A stretch of DNA of 64,000 nucleotides from Wolfiporia cocos. Lineage: Eukaryota; Basidiomycota; Agaricomycetes; Polyporales; Phaeolaceae. The notes under the pieces were generated by a model, which was given only the letters and a program-made list of their open reading frames with translations, ran no database searches and was not told where the DNA came from. The stretch's first letter is position 1; every line of letters begins with the position of its first letter. Below, in pieces: positions 33,095-42,915 of the stretch. Position numbers and translations under genes: made by a program. The DNA is taken from the NCBI GenBank assembly GCA_029448655.1, contig JACCLO010000012.1, forward strand, positions 2,604,001-2,668,000. Reading direction: 5' to 3'.

Positions 33095-34759
33095 TTAAAG
33101 ATTGGCGGGTAAGGGGAAGATGTTAGCGTGGATACCGAACGCGGCCAAGCGCTTGATGAGGAAATTAATGGACGTGACGAAAGTGCAGTCAGAGACATCA
33201 GTAGCTCCGTCTCCGCCAGTGAGGATACCACAAACCCTACCAGTACTATCGATGACGACGGACCCAGAATCTCCACGCTCGGAGAACGGGCCGGATTTCG
33301 AGCTACGAGGGAACACCCCCACCTCCTTCGACATCTTACCGGGCTTGCTTTCAAAGTATTCGCGGAGGAAGGCACGGATGGTGTTGAGGCGGCCCACGGT
33401 AAGGTTAGAGGTATTGCCGTTCTTGAGGACCATAATAACAGGGTCGTTGTCGTGGTCCTTGGTCTTCTGGTCAGGGCTGAACATCTCCTGGTCGGGGACG
33501 GTCCCGTGGAATCGAAGAAGACGGTCGCCAGGGTATTTGAACGAACTCGGATTGGCGGGGTGAGGGCACATCCAGGCGGTAAGCTCGTCCACATCAACGG
33601 AGCCAAGATCAATGGCATTGCCAACGAAGTTAAGCTTGGTGATCATGGAGGGGTGTATCTGGATAACGGCCCAATCGTCGGTGAAGCCGTCGTCGCCGTC
33701 GTCGACACTGATGGGGGGAGACAAGGTGACATAGCCGAGAACACGGTTCTGTTCGTCCTTCCAATCCCTGGCGACGTCGCCGAGCAACTTCTTGAAGGCT
33801 GCGATGGCCTCCTCTGCCTCCTCCATCTTGAGCTTGACCGCCTTCCGCTCCGCGTTGGCATCGTCCTCGTCCTCCATCCCTTCAGCAACCGCCAAACGCC
33901 TCTTGAGCTGCTCGATGATGATCTCCTTAGCACCGATCGCAGACTCGATGGCCTTGCAACGAGCCTCGAAGGCAGCCTCGCCCATCAACATGACCTTCCT
34001 ACTGGCCTGATCCCTGCCTTCGCGGAACTCGTAGAGCGTGTTCTCTTCCTTGTCGGGGTGGAAAAGGACATGTCTCGCCGTGAGGAGGTAGAGGATGCCG
34101 GGTTTGGCAGTATCGACGAAGAAAAATCCGCCAGTACCCTCGAACCTGGGGGTCTTGGCGTTGCAGATAGGGATACCTAGAGTAGTGGAGAAGGGCTCGC
34201 GGACGATGGCGGCGGGGTTGGCGCTGATGGCAGGCCTATACATCGTCGCAGAGCGGGTGAACTTCGATTCGCAGATTATGACGTGGATGTCGTCGATGTC
34301 GTTCTGGATAAGGATATAATGGCAATGAACAGCGACCTCGATGCCAAGTTCGGCAGAGAGAGTGCCAGGGTTGACTCCGACCAAGATGAAGGCGGGCGGG
34401 GAAGGCTTCCCAGCTATGCCGATACGGAGGGGGTTCAGGATCGAGAACTGCACCTGCTTCTCGAGCAAGTAACCATCCATGGCAGGACCGACAGTATCCT
34501 CCCACACCCCGTTAAGACGGTGCATGCCGAGAGGAGTCAACTCCTTGGGTTCGAGGTACGCCTCAGCACCCGTGGGCTTCATCCAGACGTCGGGGCTGGA
34601 GCGAGCGATGAAGCGGGCCTTAGAGGGAAAGCCATAGAGATAATGCTTTGCCTCGACCTCGGACGGGATGTAGGGAGCATTGGTAGGCGGGTCAGGGATA
34701 GCGTGGTTCATCAGGCTTATGCGGATGGTGGAATGGACGTTCTGGTCGGTAGAAGACAT
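33095..34759 (-). CDS. Trypsin-fold serine protease, cytosolic, with coiled-coil insertion
   Basis: 554 codons, no intron, no signal peptide. The C-terminal two thirds carries a PA-clan protease triad: TARH (His 230), TDDWAVIQI (Asp 362) and ERGDSGSVV (Ser 498). Between His and Asp is a charged, probably coiled-coil stretch (residues about 250-340: KAIESAIGAKEIIIEQLKRR..., KLKMEEAEEAIAAFKKLL). The first 200 residues form an extra N-terminal region without a known domain. This layout (intracellular, triad intact, large N-terminal part) is unlike secreted digestive trypsins; similar unnamed proteins are common in agaricomycetes. Substrate and role unknown. The plus strand is open for long stretches (33128-34180, 34283-34930), which I take as codon-bias shadows. 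The stop is just upstream of the damaged RPC40 5' end on the same strand. Confidence 0.8.
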   Translation of the reverse strand: MSSTDQNVHSTIRISLMNHAIPDPPTNAPYIPSEVEAKHYLYGFPSKARFIARSSPDVWMKPTGAEAYLEPKELTPLGMHRLNGVWEDTVGPAMDGYLLEKQVQFSILNPLRIGIAGKPSPPAFILVGVNPGTLSAELGIEVAVHCHYILIQNDIDDIHVIICESKFTRSATMYRPAISANPAAIVREPFSTTLGIPICNAKTPRFEGTGGFFFVDTAKPGILYLLTARHVLFHPDKEENTLYEFREGRDQASRKVMLMGEAAFEARCKAIESAIGAKEIIIEQLKRRLAVAEGMEDEDDANAERKAVKLKMEEAEEAIAAFKKLLGDVARDWKDEQNRVLGYVTLSPPISVDDGDDGFTDDWAVIQIHPSMITKLNFVGNAIDLGSVDVDELTAWMCPHPANPSSFKYPGDRLLRFHGTVPDQEMFSPDQKTKDHDNDPVIMVLKNGNTSNLTVGRLNTIRAFLREYFESKPGKMSKEVGVFPRSSKSGPFSERGDSGSVVIDSTGRVCGILTGGDGATDVSDCTFVTSINFLIKRLAAFGIHANIFPLPANL

Positions 34760-35003
34760 GGAAGAATATACGTCTTGGTGCTAGACACTGGAGAAGGAAA
34801 ACACGAAAGGAAGAAATCAGGACAGAGAGAGACTAAAAGGAAAAACGAGACGCACTTGAATCTGCAACTCTGTAGACACAGAAATGGAGACAAGTACAGT
34901 CGACTCACTAATCTCGTGCCCAGACGGTAAACGCCGACCGAGCTTTAATATCTAAGGGCTCGTCGCTGCGTTTAACGTCTGGTAGCTTTCGTATAGTCTC
35001 GAT

Positions 35004-35093
35004 CAGACGTTCTGGCAGCGCACGTGCCGCTCGGGTGCTCCCGAGCGGAGATCGAAAAACTGAAGACGCAGTATAACGCTGCCAGAACGTCTG
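35004..35093. repeat. 17-bp perfect hairpin arms upstream of the protease gene
   Basis: CAGACGTTCTGGCAGCG at 35004-35020 and its exact complement at 35077-35093, with a further small inverted repeat in the loop (GCTCGGGTG.CTCCCGAGC). It abuts the foldback arm starting at 35100. A small transposon remnant or a transcribed hairpin. Confidence 0.6.
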
Positions 35094-35099
35094 GCACCC

Positions 35100-36436
35100 G
35101 GGGCAATTATCTAATGACTTTGTCGGAAACATGTTGGTATCATTTAAATAAGTGATCAAATGTGAACGTAATGCATTGATTGCTTATATAATATCTTGTC
35201 ACACACCAATTTCAAGCTTCTAGGCACAGTACCTTTTCCGATCATCAAGAGCACCCCCGAGGCTGGAAACCTGATGCCTCAGCTAGATCCAAGCCCTACA
35301 CACGTACCACCACAGGCACTAGCTAACAGCATCACCAGCCACGCCTACAAACTCTAGTCCCAGACCACACGTCCAGTCCAACACAAAAGCCAATAGCAGT
35401 CACGTGACCCCAACCAACTACAATGAGCCCAGTAGCACCTAACCAGACCAACCCCTTGCTACCTGGACCACACCTCATCAGGTCACGACCATCCAGACTC
35501 ATGGCTAGGACTACGTCCAGCCAACCAACCGAACCCTACACCTCCCGTCTCCATGGACCACAGCCATTACCAGCTACACGGTCATTACCGACCAAGGACT
35601 TACGCCATTACTGGCACGGACTATGTACCATACGGACAAAGGCCCATGGAAGGCTTTAAACTCCAGCTGCCCTAGTCTACGAGGAACACCGACATCGGGC
35701 AGCACCTGTATGACTGAGAACCCTAGCAGTCACAGGACTCTACGTACCGATCGCAGCCGATCATGCTCAATCAACCTACATCACGCACAGCCCGTACTGG
35801 CCAGGTCCACGTTCTCGGCAGACGCCACCCTTCAGTACCAGCACGTGGGAACCTGGGCCGCCATGTACCTTCCCCTCAGTACCAGTACTCAGGAACCTGG
35901 ATAGTAGACGCCCTGATCACGGACTTAGAACCCCGCCATTACCAGCAAACCCTCGATTGACGAGAACCACAGATCGGGCCTAACCTGCTGCATTGCCATA
36001 GACATCCAGCGCTCCCCTAGCCATACCAGCGCTTGCGCTCTGATGCCCTTACTGGCCACCACATAGCATGTAGATTACCTCAGCACCGATGCCCTACGGG
36101 CCGTGCATCATAACATGTACAAATAGTGTAGGACTATATAAATGCCAGACAGTCTTGAGTGAACCTCAGACTTGTCTTGGCCTTTGCAGCCTTAGATGCC
36201 CCGGACCAGGAAGGTGCCTTTGAGCGAGCCCCCTTCCCCTGGGTGTGTGTCTGAGGTTGTGCTTGTGTCATATCTTCATTAGATAATGCCCCCGGTGTCT
36301 GGATCTTTACGCAGCCTATATCTAGCTGAGGTCCTGTGTTTCTCACGATGTTATCAACTATGCATTATGTTTGCATTTGATCACTTATTTAAATGATACA
36401 AACATGTTTCCGACAAAGTCATTAGATAATGCCCCC
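35100..36436. mobile_element. Foldback element with ~77-bp terminal inverted repeats, holding an LTR-2
   Basis: Left arm 35100-35176 and right arm 36360-36436 are inverted repeats (about 72 of 77 positions), starting GGGGCAATTATCTAATG. A third partial end (CATTAGATAATGCCCCC) lies inside near 36280. An LTR-2 (35197-36270) inserted within it. No ORF and no clear TSD. Confidence 0.65.
35197..36270 (-). mobile_element. Solo LTR, family LTR-2
   Basis: 1074 bp, reverse orientation: TGTCACACACC to GTGCTTGTGTCA, perfect 5-bp TSD TATCT (35192-35196, 36271-36275). Uninterrupted, no internal region. Confidence 0.88.
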
Positions 36437-36683
36437 AGTGTGGTGGATTTCAATAGGACAGATGTAGGTGACCCCCGTCTCGTGATCGTGAGGTGGGCGT
36501 CTACGCATCTATGTGTCACTCACAGTGGATGGTACGGCTGGGACTTTAGAATACGGTTAACACTCTCCTCTGTTGTAGACTTACTCTTTGAGTCCTTAAC
36601 CATAACAAATAGATAATTCTGCTGACAGCGACAATCTTTTTGACTATAGAGATGACGAAGATGGACTGGAGGAGCACATTAAT

Positions 36684-36917
36684 ATGAGTACGAAGATGCT
36701 GCATCAAATAGCTCCAAGGGTCTTACGTATACTAGCATACATAGACTCTGAAGGTTTAGACTTGCCATTATTCTTATGGGCAATTAGCTGGAATCCCAAT
36801 ATCCCGGAGCTCAAAGCTAATGGCAAAGCTCGATACGTGCGGACAGCACTCATGTTGAGCTCTGAGCTCCCTGTGTGCTTTGATTTCCTGACAGGGTTCT
36901 TTCTATATGTAAGCTAA
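36684..36917 (+). pseudogene. Fragment resembling an agaricomycete DUF6589-type repeat gene
   Basis: The frame reads RVLRILAYIDSEGLDLPLFL, then AISWNPNIPEL and RYVRTALMLSSELP, a pattern I recognise from the N-terminal region of DUF6589-like proteins, which are multi-copy and often transposon-associated in mushrooms. It stops at 36917 and no continuation is visible, so it is a fragment. Identification is by memory of the family pattern only. Confidence 0.4.
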
Positions 36918-36944
36918 TCACTACAAGTAGTGAATACTTACCTG

Positions 36945-37175
36945 TACTAGGGCATTACTCCATGTTTCTCCATTTACAGGAGTTGCTTTCAAACCCATAT
37001 GCACAAAGCGCTCAGCCTGCACATTCATCATCAACAACTTGCTGATCTACACTCTCAGAAGCCTACCTGGTCCTTTTCAAGCTCATTCAGAGGTGATATT
37101 ATTAATATCATCTTGTTGTTCTGCTCATCGAGCAATAGTGGCATCACAAAGGGCATTGTTTTGCCTGCACCCGTT
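36945..37175 (-). pseudogene. RecQ-like DEAD/DEAH helicase fragment
   Basis: The minus strand reads STTGAGKTMPFVMPLLL (Walker A), IISPLNELEKDQ (motif Ia region), then an intron GTAGGC...GCAG (about 37068-37019) and AERFVHMGLKATPVNGETW, ending at a GTAAGT near 36945. This is the start of the helicase core as in the many RecQ-like helicase copies of basidiomycetes. The DEAH and C-terminal motifs are absent. It lies back to back with the DUF6589-like fragment. Confidence 0.6.
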
Positions 37176-37209
37176 GTGGAAGGGCAGTGCGGAGAATGCA
37201 GTGAATAGC

Positions 37210-38604
37210 AGGTCACCGATACGTAGCGCGAGAGACCGGAATGTATGTGTGGGAATGCGAGAAAAACCCACAACAAAATATACGATTGGCCGCAAACTAA
37301 CGTGTGCGCAATGACGAATACTAATGTGCGATCGCGTTTGCTAACGACGAGGAGATACTACGAGATGAAACGACTAAAAACTTCAAGACTCACTGGTGAT
37401 CTCTTCGCCGCGAAGACTCGATCGGCTGCGGTTGAGCTCAGCATCACCTCGCTAAGACTCAGAGGACAGCGTCACACAGAAAATGTGAGGAGAGAGAGAT
37501 GGATTGCACCCTGGGCATGGCCGCTGTTTTATGTTACAAACAATGCAGTTTCGAGAGCCGACTGAAATACGACAGAAGAAAAAGTAGTGATACGTGATCG
37601 AGAGAAGCGAGTGATCATGTAACTCAATAAGGAAAAATGACTACCATAACAGTCTTGTGGCTACAAGTCTATGTGAAGTAGTGGAGAAAAAAACGAATGG
37701 GGGCTGCGTCGTCAGCACAGACACGTCCGACATACCGTCAGGATTGGCGTACGAAACGTGCAATGGCTCGGACTCCGTCAACGATGTCAAGACCGCACCC
37801 TATTTACGTGCGCATCTCGCTGCCCTCAAGCACGGGAACATCGGTCTGGAACGTCGCGGATCCTACTTTGCGTTCGCGTACTGCTCCCTCGGGACATGTC
37901 TCACACACTGCTAGAGTCGGTGGAGAGGTTTTAGTACAGTAAGAAAAATAACCGAAAATACCAGAAATAAAATATACGCGCAGGACGACGACCTGTACGC
38001 ATGATCGAAGAGTATGATCGCATACTAATGCTGTATGCTCGATGAAGGTTCTGGTACGTGCTTGATTCTTGAAACTTCTGTGAGTTTGAGTGTAGAGAAC
38101 TTGAGCTTGCTATCTTGTAATCGTTGTTCGAATGGTGATCTTGTGATTTATACGGAATTGAGTATAGAGACGTGCTACCCCTCCACAAGAGGACGACACT
38201 TTTTGTCTTGACCTCAAGACCAATCCACTCCTCACGACTTCATCGGCTAGAACTATGGCTTCGCGCTACTCCAGTGTACCAGCGGGTACAACCCGTCGAG
38301 GTTGGTGCAATACTTGCATGATGTTGCCCGGATTTCGGCAGAGTCGTATAGTGTGATCGAACCGGCTTGGTGCGTGTCACGGATGTATGTGGTGTCAGAT
38401 ACAATACAGTGATATTGGGTGCAGAAGTTTCGAGTGTTGATGGGAAAGTTCGGAGCATCACGCCGTAATGCGAGTGACGTCTCAATAGTCTGACGGTCCT
38501 TTCTGTAGTAAAAGAGTTTGAGCCTGTTTGCTGCAACTGGTTCTTTCAGCACAGTCCCACCAAGCTCGCGCAGACAGTTCTGAGATGAGGGATATTGTTA
38601 TGGT
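37210..38604. other. Gene-poor stretch, no confident gene
   Basis: Frames at 37657-37914 (plus) and 38253-38552 (minus; includes RDAPNFPINTRNFCTQYHC) look moderately protein-like but match nothing I recognise and have no second copy here. Confidence 0.35.
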
Positions 38605-38609
38605 TATTT

Positions 38610-39317
38610 TGTTACGGGTCAAATACCCGTTCGTATATTCGAGTCGCAAATATAGATCGTTCTTCTGCACATAGTCCAACAGACGTGTGCAAGGCAAATA
38701 CTCGTTAGATGCCTTCAAGTCCTAGGTGAAATCCCTAGGAGATCGTTTGATATCCAATACGTGTTAGAGGATATAATCTGTTCGGATTGCAAGTCTAATA
38801 GAATATAAGACTTGCCTAAGTCCGAGAAGTCAGTGTGCACTTTGAGGACTTAGTCATTCGGTTGCTCGAGCGAGAAATACTGAGCGTAGTTCCCTACGTT
38901 TGAGAATGAGTATAAGACTTCTTGTTTGTACAACAAGGTTGAGCTGAAGAGCCTCGATGGTAAGTACATGAGTTTATATACTACGTTAGGTTTCAGGGGT
39001 CGAGTCTGTCCCAGATGTCACCGATACTATCTACACTATAGTACCGAACATCTTATACATATGTAGTGATATATCTGAGACGATAGATAGGAATGATGGC
39101 GGTTGAACACCATCTATCAGCTAGGGAATGATAATTATGAAATGAGGGCAGAGTTGGATCTGCCAAAGGTGAAACGTCCCTTATATGCTAGTACAACCAG
39201 GGATACACCCGGTAGAGTCACGAGTAGCCAGGGGGGTTGGTTGCACAACAAGTCCCTGTATTGTATTCGCCTAGTGGTGAGTTCTGCCAGCGTTCAAAAA
39301 TCGGAATAACTGTAACA
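38610..39317 (+). mobile_element. LTR-3 (long form), right flank replaced
   Basis: 708 bp, TGTTACGGGTCA to AACTGTAACA, very similar to 21596-22304. Flanks TATTT and GTCAG do not match, because it directly abuts another LTR-3 fragment. Probably recombined after insertion. Confidence 0.75.
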
Positions 39318-40238
39318 GTCAGAGCCTCAATATACAAGTTGGAGCTTAGTTTTCTTAGTTTGAGAATGAGTATAGGAGCCTTGTAATTTCAACAAGGTCG
39401 AGCTAAGGAACTCAGCCAGTATATACATCGGATTATATACTGCTACTTATTGACTGGAGTCACAGTGTCCTTGGTACTGCTACTACTACATCCATAAGGC
39501 TAGTACACTATATTGACAGATGAGAATGTTGCAGTTGAGCACAACAGAGGCTGAGACACAAGAACCCCTGTGGTTAGACACAGAGTGCTGGCTAGAATGT
39601 GATACGACTGGAACATGTGGGCATAGGGTCTTGGACATGAAATGAGGGTCCCCAGTTGAATGGGGGTTCCTAGAATAAAGCACACAGTGAGGTGGTTGAA
39701 TGCTAAGTCTTGTTATACAGTGAGGTGTCAGAGAAAATCAGTAATACGTGCATAGACCCTAACAGTATACCCATTTGCTATATTCGAGTCCACAAATATA
39801 AGTCTTCTGGTAGCAACCCCTGGGCAAGCTACTTCATTTGATTCTCTGTAGAGAATATAATCTGATAGGCAAGTTTGAGGTAGGGGCTTGCCTATAGTCC
39901 TATAAGTTGATGGGCACTTAAAGGACTATGTCTTCTGAGCTTGGCAAATACTGAGCTTGGTTACATGAGTTTATATACTACTTGAGGTGCCTGTAGTCCT
40001 TCACATCCTAGATGCCACTGCTACTATGTACAATCTAGTCTGACACATATGATAAGTATGCAGCGACAGATCTGTAATGATATATAAGAATGATAGGAAA
40101 TATGGCAGTTGAATGCAATCTGTGCATCAATAGATAAATATGAGATGGTGACAGAGTTGGATCTGTCATTTGCACAACAAGTCCCTGTATTGTACTTGAG
40201 CAATGGTGAATTCCACGTGCATCAAAGATGAAACCATA
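39318..40238 (+). mobile_element. Two truncated LTR-3-like fragments in tandem
   Basis: 39318-39766 matches the short LTR-3 (reverse of 13030-13573) without its first ~90 bp and ends CCCTAACA. 39767-40238 is a diverged long-form relative (TATTCGAGTCC...ACCATAACA) lacking its first bases. The three units lie head to tail in one orientation. Confidence 0.6.
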
Positions 40239-40900
40239 ACACCTAGGGAGATGCTGTGGAGTCACCAAGTCCCTTGTACAGTACTTGTGCAATGGAAAAA
40301 TAATAGGGTGTTAAAATATTGCAACACAATCCTCACATTGGCCATCCACATGTCAGTTGCCTGCTTACCCTCCTTTGGCCAGAGCATTGGCTTTTGTCTC
40401 AGTACCTAGCCCAGTGCTGACTTGCTTCTGTACAGCAACATGGGCTGCATGTCAGTGTACCATGTGTCACAGATCTAGGTCTGGGATTATTTTCCGCTAT
40501 TTTCTAGCCATTTATCCAGTATTATGAAGCATACCTACGAGTTATCCCGTACTTAACAGTACATGCCACCATGCCAATATAACCTTACAGTTATTATCTA
40601 TGATGATAGCTTATAAGGGCACTTACACACTACTAAGCTCATATGACACAGTGCCTATGTGCTAGTCATCAAGTATTACGACCCCATCCTATGGTCTGGC
40701 CCATTGACCTTACCTGGACTATGATATCACATACATCATGGACTAGACCTATGGTCTTGTCTAGATGTCATTACAATGCCACCACTACATCATAAGAGCC
40801 AGGCCTTCAAGACCACTCTAAGACTATGATGTCATCAGACCAGGCCTTCAGCCCAGTCCAATCCATAGCATGTCACCGTGATGCAATACATGACATCGCT
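40239..40900. other. AT-rich repeat remnants
   Basis: The first 60 bp repeat the LTR-3 end again. The rest shows no gene or recognisable repeat. Confidence 0.35.
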
Positions 40901-41281
40901 TGTCACAAGCCAATTTTCTCCAACTAGCCAACGACTAGTGACAGACTCTAAAACCCTTATCTTATCTAAGCGCCCACCTATCAGTCACGTGCAAGGACCC
41001 TGAACACCCCATATGTGATGATCATAACCCCAGACACCCTGTGCCGCATACTTACACCCATTATAGGATTACATACGATACAACAGACTATCAGCTTACA
41101 TAATAACTATACAGCAGCCAAACATGTACAAACAGTAGAATAGCATATATACTGGCCAATGAGCTGGGTAGCACCCCAGACTTATCTTGGCCTTATATGC
41201 CTTGAGTAGCCTCAGACTAGGAATACACCTTTGTGCGAGTACTATTCCCCTGAGCAGTCGCTTGAGATCGTGCTTGTGTCA
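40901..41281 (-). mobile_element. Short LTR-2-related solo LTR
   Basis: 381 bp, TGTCACAAGCC to CGTGCTTGTGTCA, flanked by TCGCT/TCACT (4 of 5). Ends match LTR-2 in reverse, but the body is about one third as long: a small or internally deleted subfamily. Confidence 0.6.
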
Positions 41282-41516
41282 TCACTACTCTAGACCTCAA
41301 GTCTAGCATGACCCATGATGTTGTTATGACATCATTACGGACTAGGCTTACGGCCAGGTTGCCCAAGTATGCGGACCCACTGGTCCAAACATGTACATCT
41401 CATCTTGTTACTGGCTCAGCCATTACCAGCCAGTATGGTCATTGTAGATAAAGACTAAGAATATGCAATGATGCCTTATTGTGTCATTATGATGTACAGA
41501 TAGCACCATTACTGAC

Positions 41517-42058
41517 TGTTACGGTCTGCGCAGGGACTATCAAATATCTTTTACTGATGCCTCATTAGAGGAGGGGACTTAGCAATCAAATGCTTTATTG
41601 TGTGCCTTATTCTAGGGATCCCCGCTCAACTAGTGACCCTCATTTCATGTACAACAGCCCTATGCCCATAGTCTTGTGGCATATCAGGTTCTAGTTGATA
41701 TCATGTGTCTAACCACAAGGTTCCTACATTTCAGCCACTGTTGCACTCAACCGCAATGCTTTGTATTTGTTATCTTAGCACACTAGCCTTATGGACTTAA
41801 TGGTAGCAGTACCAAGGACACTATGACCCCAACTATAGGATTGCAGTATATAACCTGATGTAAATACTGGTTGAGTTCCTCAGCTCAACCTTGTTGAATT
41901 ACAAGGATCTTATACTCATTCTCAAAGGCCTAAGCAATAAGCCTGCAGCTTGTATATCGACGCTCTGACTCTGCCGAGTCTGACAAGTAGTGCGCTACTT
42001 GATACACTGAGTAACTCGACTTAGTTAATTCAGCTGAACGGATATTCAATCTGTAACA
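41517..42058 (-). mobile_element. Solo LTR, family LTR-3 (short form)
   Basis: 542 bp, TGTTACGGTCTG to AATCTGTAACA, with a perfect 5-bp TSD CTGAC (41512-41516, 42059-42063). Close copy of 13030-13573. Confidence 0.88.
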
Positions 42059-42286
42059 CTGACGTCATCACCCTATGCCCTGTGCATGCACAGACCTCTC
42101 CTTTAGGGTAGGTCTACGATGAACCTTTATGATGTAAAACTAAGATGTATATAAGAGTAGGACTATCGCTTATGATAAGTCTTTAATTCTATTCTTCTAG
42201 GCACTGTGTGCCCTAGAAGATTCTACCACTCTTCTGCACACACTGGCTTGCACTCTTACCCCTTTCCCTCACCTATAGGATAGGCA

Positions 42287-42781
42287 GTGAGTCCCACAGC
42301 TAGTCTGTGTCACCTTGCAAAAAGAGAAACAAAGGTGACTTTAGGTATTTATTTGGATCACCCCAGGACCATCCCACCAAAAAGACAGATGGAAGGCACT
42401 GCAGGATATGATTTGTATTCAGTTGAAGAATATATTATACTGAATGGGGGAAGGACAATTGTAGACACCAGACTAGAAATCTGGATGCCAGAAGTAGTAT
42501 ACAGAAGGATAGCCCTGAGATCAGGATTAGTGCTGAAGGAGATAGATGTGGGAGGAGTAGTAGTAGATGAAGACTACACTGAAAGAGTAAAGATCATTCT
42601 GGTCAACAACATGGGAAGGGAATTCCATGTAGGATATGGGGACCAAGTTGCCCAACTCATGTTAGAAAAGAATCCCACCCCAGAAGTTGAAATAGTGGAT
42701 GAGGTAAAGGAGTCAACACACTTGAGGATTTGGATCTACAGGAGACTGAGAGGAAATGTGATGATTAAGAAAATACACTGA
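42287..42781 (+). CDS. dUTPase-like protein, probably retroelement-derived
   Basis: dUTPases hydrolyse dUTP to dUMP to keep uracil out of DNA; trimeric members have five motifs. Seen here: motif I AGYDLYS, motif II RSGL, motif III region GGVVVDEDYTERVKIILV, motif IV GDQVAQLML. Motif V should be Gly-rich (GFGSTG-like) but here reads STHLRIWIYRRLRG, so nucleotide clamping is probably lost. Length (164) is near that of a single-domain dUTPase. Base use is AGA/AGG-rich and AT-rich, unlike the host genes. It sits among LTR pieces with no host gene nearby; retroelements are known to carry dUTPase. The start may be the ATG at 42389 (MEGTAGYDLYS) or part of a larger lost polyprotein. Confidence 0.65.
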   Translation: MSPTASLCHLAKRETKVTLGIYLDHPRTIPPKRQMEGTAGYDLYSVEEYIILNGGRTIVDTRLEIWMPEVVYRRIALRSGLVLKEIDVGGVVVDEDYTERVKIILVNNMGREFHVGYGDQVAQLMLEKNPTPEVEIVDEVKESTHLRIWIYRRLRGNVMIKKIH

Positions 42782-42915
42782 GGGAAGCAGATAGTCATTC
42801 ATACCACCCTACACATCCCAAACAAAAATGCCATCACTACCAAGGCATGGTGACTCACATGAACTTATGTGTTTCTGTGGGCTGCTCCTAGAGCATCCCA
42901 AGCTTAAATAAAATT

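Noticed and set aside
33128..34180. 350-codon plus-strand frame opposite the trypsin-fold protease
   Set aside because: The sense strand has an intact protease triad. The antisense frame has no recognisable domain and is explained by codon bias.
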